A stretch of 64,000 nucleotides of DNA from JAJXWB01 sp046349215 (GTDB taxonomy: Bacteria > Pseudomonadota > Alphaproteobacteria > Rhizobiales > Beijerinckiaceae): positions 620,001-684,000 of the forward strand of contig JAXMCV010000002.1 in NCBI GenBank assembly GCA_046349215.1. Reading direction: 5' to 3'. Of the stretch, positions 23,703-32,349 are shown piece after piece; position 1 is the first letter of the stretch; each line of letters begins with the position of its first letter. A program made the translations under genes and the position numbers. The notes beneath the pieces were generated by a model. It had not been told where the DNA came from and ran no database searches. It saw only the letters and a program-made list of their open reading frames with translations.

Positions 23703-25874
23703 ATGAAGAGCACGGCTTCGCCGCAGAAATTCGGCGTGGAAGCGGCGATTTCTCTCGTCGCCATCATCTTTACGCTGGCGATCTCAATATTCGTCGCGCA
23801 AGACACCTACAGAACGTTCGTTCATTTCCGCCAGACCGGTGAAATCGGCTACACGATCGAATTCGCCATCTTCTCCGGCATCCTGCTGATCCTGCTGTAC
23901 GGCAGCATCGTCTACCTGCTGGCCCGCATGTTCTACTACGTGCGGCTGAAAGAGGAGGAAGAGCGGGTCGACAGCGGCCTGCCGATGGATCCGGACGCCA
24001 GCCTGACCGTGCTGATCCCGTCCTATCGCGAGGAAAAGACGGTCATCTGGCGCACGCTCGTCTCCGCCGCGATGGTCGAGCATCCCAACCGCCGTTGCGT
24101 GCTGCTCGTCGACGACCCGCCGAACCCGCGCCGCAAGGACGACATGGACACGCTCGCCGCCTCGCGCGCGGTGGCCGGCGAGGTTAACGAACTCTTTGCT
24201 TCGATCGCCGCCGAACTGTCGGCCGGCGTCGCCCGGGCGCGCCTCTCGGACGAACGCGCGTTCGAAGCCGCCGAACTCTACGATCGCGCCGCCGCCTTCG
24301 TCTCGGACCTCGCCGACAAGGTCGAGAAGGGCATGTACGCCGGCGCGGCCGACCATACGCGCAGCTGGTTCGTGCTGAAGATCCTGCGCGAGCCGGCGAT
24401 CGAATACTTCGCCCGGGCCCAGAGCCTGCGCGCCGGCGAATTCGACGACGAGCAGGTCGCGGCCGACCTCGACCGTCTCGACTATCTGTTCAAGACGAAG
24501 CTCGAGTTTTTCGAACGCAAGCTCTACGTCAATACGCCGAAGGGCGCGGACAAGGCGACCAATCTCAACGCCTATCTGTCGATGATGGGCCGCCGCTGCG
24601 CCCTGCGCGAAACGGCGGACGGCATTTTCCTCGACGACGTGCCGGCGCATGTGCCCGCGAGCGAGCGCATCGTCGACTTCGCCGATTCGACCTACGTCCT
24701 CGTGCTCGACGCCGATTCGATCGTGCTGCCGAACTATGCCCGCACGCTGCTCGGCATCATGGAGACGCCGGAAGGCGAACGCATCGGCGTCGCGCAGACG
24801 CCCTATCTCACCTTCCCGAACGCCACCAGCATGCTGGAACGCGTGGCGGGCGCGACGACCGACATCCAGTTCATCATCCACCAGGGCATGGGCGCGCTCG
24901 GCGCGGGCTTCTGGGTCGGCGCCAATGCGCTGGTTCGCATGACGGCCTTCCGCGAGATCGCGGAGCGCGCGGAAGAGAACGGCTTCGTGTTCTACAAGTT
25001 CGTGCAGGATCGCACGGTCATCGAGGATACGGGCTCGACAATCGATCTGCGCGCGCGCGGCTGGAGCGTTCACAACCACGTCGTGCCGCTCGCCTGGTCG
25101 GCGACGCCGCCGGACTTCGGTACGCTCACCATCCAGCGCCGTCGCTGGGCGAACGGCGGCCTGATCCTCCTGCCGGATTTCTTCGGCTACATGCGCAGCG
25201 CCAAATTCACGCGCAGGTTCTTCGCGGAAGCCTTCCTACGCTTCCACTACCTCGGCAGCCAGGCCTTCGCCTCGTTCGGCGTGCTGGCGCTGCTGCTCTA
25301 TCCGTTCGACGATCGCTTCGCCTCGAACCTGCTGCCGCTGACCGCGATCCCGTACTTCTTCCTGTACGGCCGCGATCTCAGGCGGCTGGGATACAGCTGG
25401 GCGGATCTGCCGCGCGTCTATGCGCTCAACCTGCTGCTGTTGCCGGTCATCATCGCGGGCGTGGCGCGCTCCATCCACCAGATGGTGTTCGCGGTGAAGA
25501 CGCCGTTCGCGCGCACGCCGAAGATCGAGGGCCGCACGGCGGCGCCGGCTACATATCTCGCCATCGAGATCGGCCTGTTCGTGTGGATGCTGATCATGTT
25601 CCAGCACGACGTGCTGCGTAACGATCGCGAACACGCCTTCTTCGCGCTCACCTCGGCGCTCGCCTTCGCCTACGGCTTCATCGAGATGATCGGAGTCGAG
25701 GCCATGGCGGAAGACATCGTGGCCGGCGCCATGGAGAGCATTCGCGGAACGTTCGGCCTCACGAAGCTGCGCGCTGGCGATTTCAAGCTGGTGCACCAGG
25801 TCGGCCATTACGCCTACGGCGTGGCCGGCGTCACGGTCGGCGGCGCGGCGCTGCTTCTCTCGATGGTCCGGTAA
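23703..25874 (+). CDS. processive family-2 glycosyltransferase (cellulose-synthase-like)
   Basis: 723-residue membrane enzyme. Two N-terminal transmembrane helices (about 12-32 and 52-75) precede a cytoplasmic GT2 domain with LVDD (about 135-138), DAD at 336-338, the IEDTG acid at 441-442 and QRRRW at 478-482, the D,D,D,Q(R/Q)XRW set of processive synthases. About five transmembrane helices follow (from residue 505). There is no PilZ domain, unlike BcsA. Between the first Asp and DAD are about 200 residues, with a helical insert (about 155-300) rich in charged residues, longer than in BcsA. BcsS follows after 5 bases. The polymer made is unknown. Confidence 0.9.
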   Translation: MKSTASPQKFGVEAAISLVAIIFTLAISIFVAQDTYRTFVHFRQTGEIGYTIEFAIFSGILLILLYGSIVYLLARMFYYVRLKEEEERVDSGLPMDPDASLTVLIPSYREEKTVIWRTLVSAAMVEHPNRRCVLLVDDPPNPRRKDDMDTLAASRAVAGEVNELFASIAAELSAGVARARLSDERAFEAAELYDRAAAFVSDLADKVEKGMYAGAADHTRSWFVLKILREPAIEYFARAQSLRAGEFDDEQVAADLDRLDYLFKTKLEFFERKLYVNTPKGADKATNLNAYLSMMGRRCALRETADGIFLDDVPAHVPASERIVDFADSTYVLVLDADSIVLPNYARTLLGIMETPEGERIGVAQTPYLTFPNATSMLERVAGATTDIQFIIHQGMGALGAGFWVGANALVRMTAFREIAERAEENGFVFYKFVQDRTVIEDTGSTIDLRARGWSVHNHVVPLAWSATPPDFGTLTIQRRRWANGGLILLPDFFGYMRSAKFTRRFFAEAFLRFHYLGSQAFASFGVLALLLYPFDDRFASNLLPLTAIPYFFLYGRDLRRLGYSWADLPRVYALNLLLLPVIIAGVARSIHQMVFAVKTPFARTPKIEGRTAAPATYLAIEIGLFVWMLIMFQHDVLRNDREHAFFALTSALAFAYGFIEMIGVEAMAEDIVAGAMESIRGTFGLTKLRAGDFKLVHQVGHYAYGVAGVTVGGAALLLSMVR

Positions 25875-25879
25875 GACCA

Positions 25880-27244
25880 ATGACCTCCAGCCCGCGCAAC
25901 GGAACGGTCGGAGCGGCGCATCGCGCCCGCGCCGCCGTGTCCGTGCGCTGGCTGGCTGTCGCCGCCGCCCTGTCGGTTTCGCCGATCGCGCGCGCCGACA
26001 GCCGCAACACGATCATTGATTTCGGAAGCGGCGGATCCTCCGCCGCCTATCTGCCGAGCTCGGCGGCGGCGCGTGCGCCGGCGCCGGTCGCGCAACAAAA
26101 CGTCCCCACTCCTGTTGCGTCGACCGTCGCTCCGGCGCAGGCATACATGCCTGCGCCGGCCGCCTCTTCTCTTCCGCAGGCCTACACGCCTGCGCCGGCC
26201 GCCGCTCCTTACTCTTCGCCTGCTCCGGCTGCCGCGACTGCGCCCGTCCGCCAGCCGGCTGTCGCGGCGCCGGTGTCGCAATACGATGTCGCGCCGGCCG
26301 GCGTGAACGGCTACGCGGTCGCGCCGACTTCGATCGAAGGCTATTCCAATCCGCCCGCCGAGACGGATCGCCGCCAGTACGCCGAACTCTACACGCCGCG
26401 CCCGCTGCCGCCGCGTCTCGGGGAACCCGCCGCGCCGGCCGCGCCCGTCTACGCGCAGCCCGCGCCGGCGCGCCCGGTCGCAAAGCCCGTGCGCCGTGCG
26501 GCGCCGGGATATCCGCCGGCCAAGATGGACGAGCCGGACCGGGACGAGCAGCAGGCGGAAGACAACAAGGACGAGAAAGAGGAGAAGCCGGAAAAGCCGA
26601 AGCTGTTCGCGGTCGATGCGTCGTTCGGTTCGACGACCCGAAAGGCGGGCGTCGGTTCGGTCGGCATCACCTCCGCGATCGGCGGCAATCTCGATACGTC
26701 CGGCATGCGCTTCCATACGGCCTGGCAGATCCAGTTCGGCTGCTGCATCGGCCAGTTCAAGGATTCGACGACCTATCGCGGCACAACCTATTCCAGTCAC
26801 ATTCTCGTTGGCTACGAATGGGTCGGCGAGAAGGGAACGGTTGCGACCTACGCCGGCGTGAATGTCGAGAACCAGCCCGTAGCGCCGATCGACGCGCAAT
26901 TTTCCACCGGGACGCGCCAGACGACCGCCGGGTTCCAGGGGGCGCTCGACATCTACTACACGCCGACCGACTGGATCATGATGTCGACCAACGCCAGTTT
27001 CTCGACGCGCAAGCGGGCCTATTACGTGCGTTCCAAGCTCGGCTTCGCGGTCGCGGAAGAACTCTACATCGGCCCGGAAGCCGGCGCGTCCGGCAGCACG
27101 GATTACAATCAATACCGCGTCGGCGCGCACATCTCGGGCGTCAAGATCGGCGCCATGTCGTTCGGCCTGTCGGGCGGCTACGCCTTCGACCGCAAGAACG
27201 GCAACGGCGGCTACATGATCCTGGATTCGCGGATGACGTTCTGA
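25880..27244 (+). CDS. BcsS-family outer-membrane beta-barrel protein
   Basis: 454-residue secreted protein. Signal peptide WLAVAAALSVSPIARA is followed by a Pro/Ala-rich linker (about residues 60-220) containing two near-copies of QAYxPAPAA, then an acidic-basic stretch and a C-terminal barrel domain (about 240-454). The barrel has BcsS features such as GFQGALDIYYTPTDWIMM and an aromatic C-terminal residue (DSRMTF) expected for BAM-dependent insertion. BcsS genes accompany cellulose-synthase operons in alphaproteobacteria. The gene begins 5 bases after the GT2 stop, so the two are one operon for synthesis and outer-membrane handling of a polysaccharide. Confidence 0.85.
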   Translation: MTSSPRNGTVGAAHRARAAVSVRWLAVAAALSVSPIARADSRNTIIDFGSGGSSAAYLPSSAAARAPAPVAQQNVPTPVASTVAPAQAYMPAPAASSLPQAYTPAPAAAPYSSPAPAAATAPVRQPAVAAPVSQYDVAPAGVNGYAVAPTSIEGYSNPPAETDRRQYAELYTPRPLPPRLGEPAAPAAPVYAQPAPARPVAKPVRRAAPGYPPAKMDEPDRDEQQAEDNKDEKEEKPEKPKLFAVDASFGSTTRKAGVGSVGITSAIGGNLDTSGMRFHTAWQIQFGCCIGQFKDSTTYRGTTYSSHILVGYEWVGEKGTVATYAGVNVENQPVAPIDAQFSTGTRQTTAGFQGALDIYYTPTDWIMMSTNASFSTRKRAYYVRSKLGFAVAEELYIGPEAGASGSTDYNQYRVGAHISGVKIGAMSFGLSGGYAFDRKNGNGGYMILDSRMTF

Positions 27245-27290
27245 CGAAGGGTTTCGAAACGCGTCGAAAAGCCGTCGACCCCAATCACTC

Positions 27291-27444
27291 CGTCATGCCC
27301 GGGCTTGTCCCGGGCATCCACGCCGCCCCGCAGGGGAGGCGCCGTCAAGTCCATTCAGAGTACCCGTTGCGGCTTGACGTGGATGGCCGGGACATAGGCG
27401 AGCGAAGCGACGTCATCTGACGACAGCTGCGCCCGGCCATGACG
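27291..27444. repeat. extragenic palindromic repeat, type A, copy 2 (right arm expanded)
   Basis: Starts with the CGTCATGCCCGGGC hairpin arm and ends with GCCCGGCCATGACG, as in copies 1 and 3. The right arm is longer by about 40 bases: the usual GGCCGGGACAAGCCCGGCC hairpin is interrupted by GCGAGCGAAGCGACG and its partner. It lies between convergent bcsS-like and ilvD genes. Confidence 0.8.
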
Positions 27445-27466
27445 CGGCAGGAAAACTTCCGAACCC

Positions 27467-29299
27467 TCAATCCACCTTGCGCACGGCGCCATAGGCGGCG
27501 CTGGTCGTCAGCGCGGCGTAGGCTTTCAGCGCGGTCGTGATCTTGCGCGCGCGCGGCGCCGCGGGCTTCCAGCCCTTCTTCTCCTGCGCGGCGCGGCGCT
27601 TGGCGAGTTCTTCGTCCGATACCGCCAGATTGATCTTGCGGTTGGGGATGTCGATCTCGATCCTGTCGCCTTCCTCGACGAGGCCGATGTTGCCGCCCTC
27701 GGCGGCTTCCGGCGAGCAATGGCCGATGGAAAGTCCCGACGTGCCGCCCGAGAAACGCCCGTCGGTGACGAGCGCGCAGGCCTTGCCGAGCCCTCGCGAT
27801 TTCAGATAGCTCGTCGGATAGAGCATTTCCTGCATGCCCGGACCGCCGCGCGGTCCTTCGTAGCGGATCACCACCACGTCGCCGGCCTTTACCTTGTTAC
27901 CGAGAATGCCCTGCACCGCGGCGTCCTGACTCTCGAACACACGCGCCGGGCCGGTGAATTTGAGAATGCTCTCGTCGACGCCGGCGGTCTTCACGATGCA
28001 GCCGTCGAGCGCGATGTTGCCGTAAAGGACGGCAAGGCCGCCGTCCTTCGAGAAGGCGTGCTCCATGTCGCGGATGCAACCCTTGGCGCGATCGAGGTCG
28101 AGTTCCTCGAAACGCTTGTCCTGGCTGAATGCGACCGTCGTCGGCACGCCGCCGGGCGCGGCGCGATAGAATTCTTTGGTCGCTTCGCTCCTGGTGCGGG
28201 TTACATCGTATTTCTCGAGCGCCTCGGCGAGGGTGCCGGTGTGAACGTTCTTCGTGGAGGTGTGCAGCAGGCCGGCGCGCTCCAGTTCGCCGAGGATGGC
28301 GAAAATGCCGCCGGCGCGATGCACGTCTTCCAGATGCACGTCCGGCACGGAAGGCGCGACCTTGCAGAGCACCGGCACGCGGCGCGACAGCCGGTCGATG
28401 TCCTTCATGGTGAAACCGACTTCGCCCTCGTTGGCGGCGGCCAGCAGGTGCAGCACCGTATTGGTCGAGCCGCCCATCGAAATGTCGAGTGTCATGGCGT
28501 TCTCGAACGCCTCGAACGAGGCGATCTTGCGCGGCAGCACGCTCTCGTCGTTCTGCTCGTAATAGCGGCGAGCGAGGTCGACGATCAGGTGGCCGGCTTC
28601 CACGAACAGGCGCTTGCGGTCCGCATGCGTGGCGACGATCGAGCCGTTGCCGGGCAGCGCGAGGCCGAGCGCCTCGGTCAGGCAGTTCATGGAATTGGCG
28701 GTGAACATGCCCGAGCACGAGCCGCAGGTCGGGCAGGACGAGCGCTCCATCGCCTCGACGTCCTTGTCGCTCATGTTTTCGTCGGCGGCGGCGACCATGG
28801 CGTCGATCAGGTCGACCTTGCGCTGCTTGCCGCCGACCACGACCTTGCCGGCTTCCATCGGGCCGCCCGAGACGAAGACGGCGGGGATGTTGAGGCGCAT
28901 GGCGGCCATCAGCATGCCGGGCGTGATCTTGTCGCAATTGGAAATGCAGACCATCGCGTCGGCGCAATGGGCGTTGACCATGTACTCGACGCTGTCGGCG
29001 ATGATCTCGCGCGAAGGCAGCGAATAGAGCATGCCGTCGTGGCCCATGGCGATGCCGTCGTCGACCGCGATCGTGTTGAACTCCTTGGCGACGCCGCCGG
29101 CCGCCTCGACCTCGCGGGCCACGAGCTGGCCGAGGTCCTTGAGATGGACGTGGCCCGGCACGAACTGGGTGAAGGAATTGACGATGGCGATGATCGGCTT
29201 GCCGAAATCGCCGTCCTTCATGCCCGTGGCGCGCCACAGGCCGCGCGCGCCGGCCATGTTGCGGCCGTGGGTGGAGGTTCTCGAACGATAGGCAGGCAT
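27467..29299 (-). CDS. ilvD: dihydroxy-acid dehydratase
   Basis: 610-residue iron-sulfur enzyme of valine, isoleucine and pantothenate synthesis, dehydrating 2,3-dihydroxy acids to 2-keto acids. The start MPAYRSRTSTHGRNMAGARG is typical of IlvD. Cluster cysteines sit in CISNCDKITPGM (about 122-133) and SCPTCGSCSGMFTANSMNC (about 195-213). The C-terminal LVTDGRFSGGTSGLSIGHCSPEA is conserved. Length matches the family (about 615). The open frame runs a further 280 codons upstream, but that part is not gene-like. The last 30 residues form an Ala/Lys-rich tail. Confidence 0.96.
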   Translation of the reverse strand: MPAYRSRTSTHGRNMAGARGLWRATGMKDGDFGKPIIAIVNSFTQFVPGHVHLKDLGQLVAREVEAAGGVAKEFNTIAVDDGIAMGHDGMLYSLPSREIIADSVEYMVNAHCADAMVCISNCDKITPGMLMAAMRLNIPAVFVSGGPMEAGKVVVGGKQRKVDLIDAMVAAADENMSDKDVEAMERSSCPTCGSCSGMFTANSMNCLTEALGLALPGNGSIVATHADRKRLFVEAGHLIVDLARRYYEQNDESVLPRKIASFEAFENAMTLDISMGGSTNTVLHLLAAANEGEVGFTMKDIDRLSRRVPVLCKVAPSVPDVHLEDVHRAGGIFAILGELERAGLLHTSTKNVHTGTLAEALEKYDVTRTRSEATKEFYRAAPGGVPTTVAFSQDKRFEELDLDRAKGCIRDMEHAFSKDGGLAVLYGNIALDGCIVKTAGVDESILKFTGPARVFESQDAAVQGILGNKVKAGDVVVIRYEGPRGGPGMQEMLYPTSYLKSRGLGKACALVTDGRFSGGTSGLSIGHCSPEAAEGGNIGLVEEGDRIEIDIPNRKINLAVSDEELAKRRAAQEKKGWKPAAPRARKITTALKAYAALTTSAAYGAVRKVD

Positions 29300-29440
29300 G
29301 AGACCGGTCCCTTGGATGTTTCCGTGAGTTTGGGCCCCTTTTATTGCCTCGGCGGGCTTCCGCCAAGCGAAACAGGCGGGGCGCAATTCCGGGAACCGGC
29401 GGCCGTGCGCGCCGTTCCACCTGCCCCACAGGAGGGAACC

Positions 29441-29641
29441 ATGGCCGAGCTTGAGCAGAAAAGAGGCGCTGGCGCAGACAGGCCATTCGAGGTCCGGGTC
29501 GACGGGGCGCGCCACGGCGCGTTCAAGGACGTACGCGACGCCGTCGACGCCGCCCGGATCGTCAAGCGCGAGCGTCCGCAGGCGCTTGTCGTCGTCCACG
29601 ATGCGTCGACGGGACAGGCGCTGGTCGAGCCGGACGCCTGA
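29441..29641 (+). CDS. small conserved hypothetical protein
   Basis: 66-residue protein with an AGGAGGGAACC RBS just before the ATG. The sequence FEVRVDGARHGAFKDVRDAVDAARIVKRERP followed by ALVVVHDASTGQ suggests a small alpha-beta fold. Similar short proteins are common in Hyphomicrobiales, but no function is known. It is divergent from ilvD and followed after 48 bases by the ATC-hydrolase-like gene. Confidence 0.7.
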   Translation: MAELEQKRGAGADRPFEVRVDGARHGAFKDVRDAVDAARIVKRERPQALVVVHDASTGQALVEPDA

Positions 29642-29689
29642 CTTGCGCCGCCTCGCCCGCCCGAGCAGGATCGGGGACGGGAGAGGTCC

Positions 29690-30166
29690 ATGAACGACGA
29701 CAACGAACTCGCGCCGATGCTCGAGCGACGGCGGATCGAGGCCGAGATACTCGGCCATGTCTATGCTGCATTGAAGGAAGCGCAGGGCGCAGCCGTCGCC
29801 GCGAATATCGTCGCCGAGGCCGTGCGGCGCTCGGCGATCGCGCAGGGGCAGGCGATGGCCCAGGCGCAGGGCGCCGCCGCGGGGCTGAAGGGTTTCGTCG
29901 ACCTGCAGCCCATGTGGACGCGCGGCGGCGCGCTGGAGACGACGACGCGCGAGAGCGGCGAGAAGTCGTTCGGCTTCGACGTGACGCGCTGCCGCTACCA
30001 GGAAATGTACCGGCAGATGGGGCTCGGCGACATCGGCCATCTGCTGTCGTGCCAGCGCGACGCCGCCTTCTGCGAGGGCTACGATCCCAAACTGAAGCTC
30101 ACGCGCACGCAGACGCTGGCGGAAGGCGCCAGCCATTGCGATTTCCGGTATCGCTACGAGGAATAG
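29690..30166 (+). CDS. L-2-amino-thiazoline-4-carboxylic-acid-hydrolase-like protein
   Basis: 158-residue protein matching the ATC-hydrolase family. The C-terminal half has the signature DVTRCRYQEMYRQMG, GHLLSCQRDAAFCEGYDP and RTQTLAEGASHCDFRY. The named enzyme opens a thiazoline ring in L-cysteine production in Pseudomonas, but most homologues have no tested role. Cys in TRCRY, LLSCQRD and SHCDFRY are the conserved ones. GAGAGG precedes the ATG. Convergent with a thioesterase gene 3 bases beyond the stop. Confidence 0.8.
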   Translation: MNDDNELAPMLERRRIEAEILGHVYAALKEAQGAAVAANIVAEAVRRSAIAQGQAMAQAQGAAAGLKGFVDLQPMWTRGGALETTTRESGEKSFGFDVTRCRYQEMYRQMGLGDIGHLLSCQRDAAFCEGYDPKLKLTRTQTLAEGASHCDFRYRYEE

Positions 30167-30169
30167 GCC

Positions 30170-30613
30170 TCAGGGCTTCTTCAAGTGCCGGATCGCCGCG
30201 GTCGAACTCGCCCGCGCGATCACCTCGCCTTCCGCATCGCGCAGTTCGGCTTCCATGAAGGCGACGCTGCGGCCCCAGCGCACGATCCAGCCGTGACCGC
30301 GATAGAGGCCGGGATGCGCCGGCAGCAGGAAGGCGACCTTGATCTCGAGGCTCGGCACCGCCACCGCGAATTCGCCGCGCACGATGCAGGCGCTGGCCAT
30401 CGCCGCGTCGAGCCAGCCGGTGACGAAGCCGCCCTGCACGATGCCGCCCTTCGGATGGCCTTCCACGGAATGGCAATGGCGCGTCTCGGCCAGCCATTGC
30501 GTCGTGATGCGATGCTGCGCCTTGTCGTAGGCGACGATGCCCTTGCCGCCGAGCGTGTCCCAGGCCGGCGGACGGTTCTGCGCCATGCGTTCGATGATCT
30601 CGGCTTCCGTCAT
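30170..30613 (-). CDS. PaaI-type hotdog thioesterase
   Basis: 147-residue hotdog-fold acyl-CoA thioesterase. The active-site region HPKGGIVQGGFVTGWLDAAMA (about residues 53-73) gives the family's G-G-x-x-x-x-x-x-D pattern. VPSLEIKVAFLLPA is the conserved second strand. GGAA precedes the ATG at 30613. Substrate unknown. It is divergent from the amidohydrolase gene. Confidence 0.88.
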   Translation of the reverse strand: MTEAEIIERMAQNRPPAWDTLGGKGIVAYDKAQHRITTQWLAETRHCHSVEGHPKGGIVQGGFVTGWLDAAMASACIVRGEFAVAVPSLEIKVAFLLPAHPGLYRGHGWIVRWGRSVAFMEAELRDAEGEVIARASSTAAIRHLKKP

Positions 30614-30708
30614 CGCGTTCCGCTTCCCTTTCGATCTTCTCGATGCGTCGTCTTGGCGCGCGCGGCGCCCCCATCCATAATGCGCGACCATTCCAAGGGC
30701 TGGGCGCA

Positions 30709-32349
30709 ATGACAACCACAATCTACCGGGCGCGGAAAATCCTCACCATGAATCCGGCCCGGCCGGTCGCCACCCATGTCGCGGTGCGCGACGGCCGCAT
30801 CCTGGGGGCAGGGACGCTGGACGAACTTACGGGCTGGGGACCGCACACGATCGACGAGCGTTTCGCCGACAAGATACTCATGCCGGGCTTCGTCGAGGGC
30901 CACAGCCATGCCTTCGAAGGCGCGGTCTGGCGCTACGTCTATTGCGGCTGGTTCGACCGCATGGCGCCGGACGGCAAGGTCTGGCCCGGCGCGCGTTCGA
31001 TCGACGATGTGGTCGGGCGGCTTTCGCAGGAGGAGAAGAAGCTCGCAGATCCCTCCGTCGCGCTGACCGGCTGGGGCCTCGATCCGATCTATTTCGACAA
31101 CAAGCGCATCACGCGCGCCGATCTCGACCGCGTGTCGAAGGACCGTCCGATCGGCGTCATGCATGCGAGCTTCCACATTCTCAATGTCAACACGAAGGCG
31201 CTGGAACTCGCCGGCCTGCTGAAGCCCGGCGTCAACAATCCAGCGATTCCGCTCGGAACCGACGGCCTGCCGACCGGCGAGATGAAGGGGCCGGAAGGCA
31301 TGGCGCCGGTCGCGGCCATCGTCGGCCTCGATCGCGCGATGATTTCCGGCGACGAACGCGGCCTGCGCGATTTTGCGCGCCTGTGCGTGCGCAAGGGCGT
31401 GACGACGGCGACCGATCTCGCCAATCCGCTGCCGCCCGATGTCGTCGACATGATGCTGAAGGCGACGGGCACCGCCGATTATCCCGCGCGCATCGTGCCG
31501 CTGCGGCGGTTTCTGGGCGAGCCGCCGGAAAAGGCGATCGCCGACGCCGCCGCGCTGAAAGCGAAGTCGAGCGACCGCCTGCGGCTGGGCATCGTGAAGA
31601 TCGTCGTCGACGGCTCGATCCAGGGCTTTTCGGCGCGGCTGCGCTGGCCGGGCTATTACAACGGCGCGCCGCAGGGCCTGTGGTATGTCGCGCCGCCGCA
31701 TCTGGCCGAGGCGCTGGAACGCGCGCTGGCGTCGGGCGTGCAGGTGCATTGCCACACCAACGGGGATGAAGCCACCGAACTCGTCCTCGACACGATGGAG
31801 CAGGCGCTGAAGAAACATCCCTCGCGCGACCATCGCTTCACGCTGCAGCATTGCCAGTTGGCGGATGCAGCGCAGTTCCGCCGCATGAAGCAGCTCGGCA
31901 TGTGCGTCAACCTTTTCCCGAACCATCATTTCCACTGGGGCGACGAGCATTATCGCCTCACCGTCGGCCCCGAGCGCGCCGAGCGCATGAACGCCTGCCG
32001 CACCGCGCTCGATACCGGCGTGCCGCTGGCCATCCATTCCGATGCGCCGGTCACGCCGCTCGGACCCCTGTTCACCGCATGGTGCGCGGTCAACCGCGTG
32101 ACCGCCAGCGGCCGCACGCTCGGCGCGCACGAGAAGATTTCGGTCGACGAAGCGCTGCGCACGATCACGCTCGGCGCGGCCTGGACGCTGAAACTCGACG
32201 GCGAGATCGGCTCGATCGAGACGGGCAAGCGCGCCGATTTCGCTGTCCTGCAGGACGATCCCACCGAGATCGGCGCGGCGAGACTGAAGGATGTGCGCAT
32301 CTGGGGCACGGTGCAGGGCGGCCGCGTGTTCGAGGCCGCGACGATCTGA
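30709..32349 (+). CDS. amidohydrolase-family (YtcJ-like) metal-dependent hydrolase
   Basis: 546-residue TIM-barrel hydrolase. After the beta-sandwich start (RARKILTMNP), metal ligands appear in MPGFVEGHSHAFEG (about residues 59-72), VQVHCHTNGD (about 344-353), HRFTLQHCQ and the final Asp in AIHSDAPVTPLGP. The C-terminal SIETGKRADFAVLQDDP is typical of YtcJ/exoenzyme-regulatory AepA relatives. It shares a TGATG junction with the CobW-like gene, so the metallochaperone may serve this enzyme. The natural substrate (an amide or ester) is unknown. Confidence 0.9.
   Translation: MTTTIYRARKILTMNPARPVATHVAVRDGRILGAGTLDELTGWGPHTIDERFADKILMPGFVEGHSHAFEGAVWRYVYCGWFDRMAPDGKVWPGARSIDDVVGRLSQEEKKLADPSVALTGWGLDPIYFDNKRITRADLDRVSKDRPIGVMHASFHILNVNTKALELAGLLKPGVNNPAIPLGTDGLPTGEMKGPEGMAPVAAIVGLDRAMISGDERGLRDFARLCVRKGVTTATDLANPLPPDVVDMMLKATGTADYPARIVPLRRFLGEPPEKAIADAAALKAKSSDRLRLGIVKIVVDGSIQGFSARLRWPGYYNGAPQGLWYVAPPHLAEALERALASGVQVHCHTNGDEATELVLDTMEQALKKHPSRDHRFTLQHCQLADAAQFRRMKQLGMCVNLFPNHHFHWGDEHYRLTVGPERAERMNACRTALDTGVPLAIHSDAPVTPLGPLFTAWCAVNRVTASGRTLGAHEKISVDEALRTITLGAAWTLKLDGEIGSIETGKRADFAVLQDDPTEIGAARLKDVRIWGTVQGGRVFEAATI

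Noticed and set aside
30709..32349. LigI (pyrone dicarboxylate hydrolase) as identity of the amidohydrolase
   Set aside because: It is much longer than LigI, has YtcJ-type C-terminal features and is far from the lig genes.
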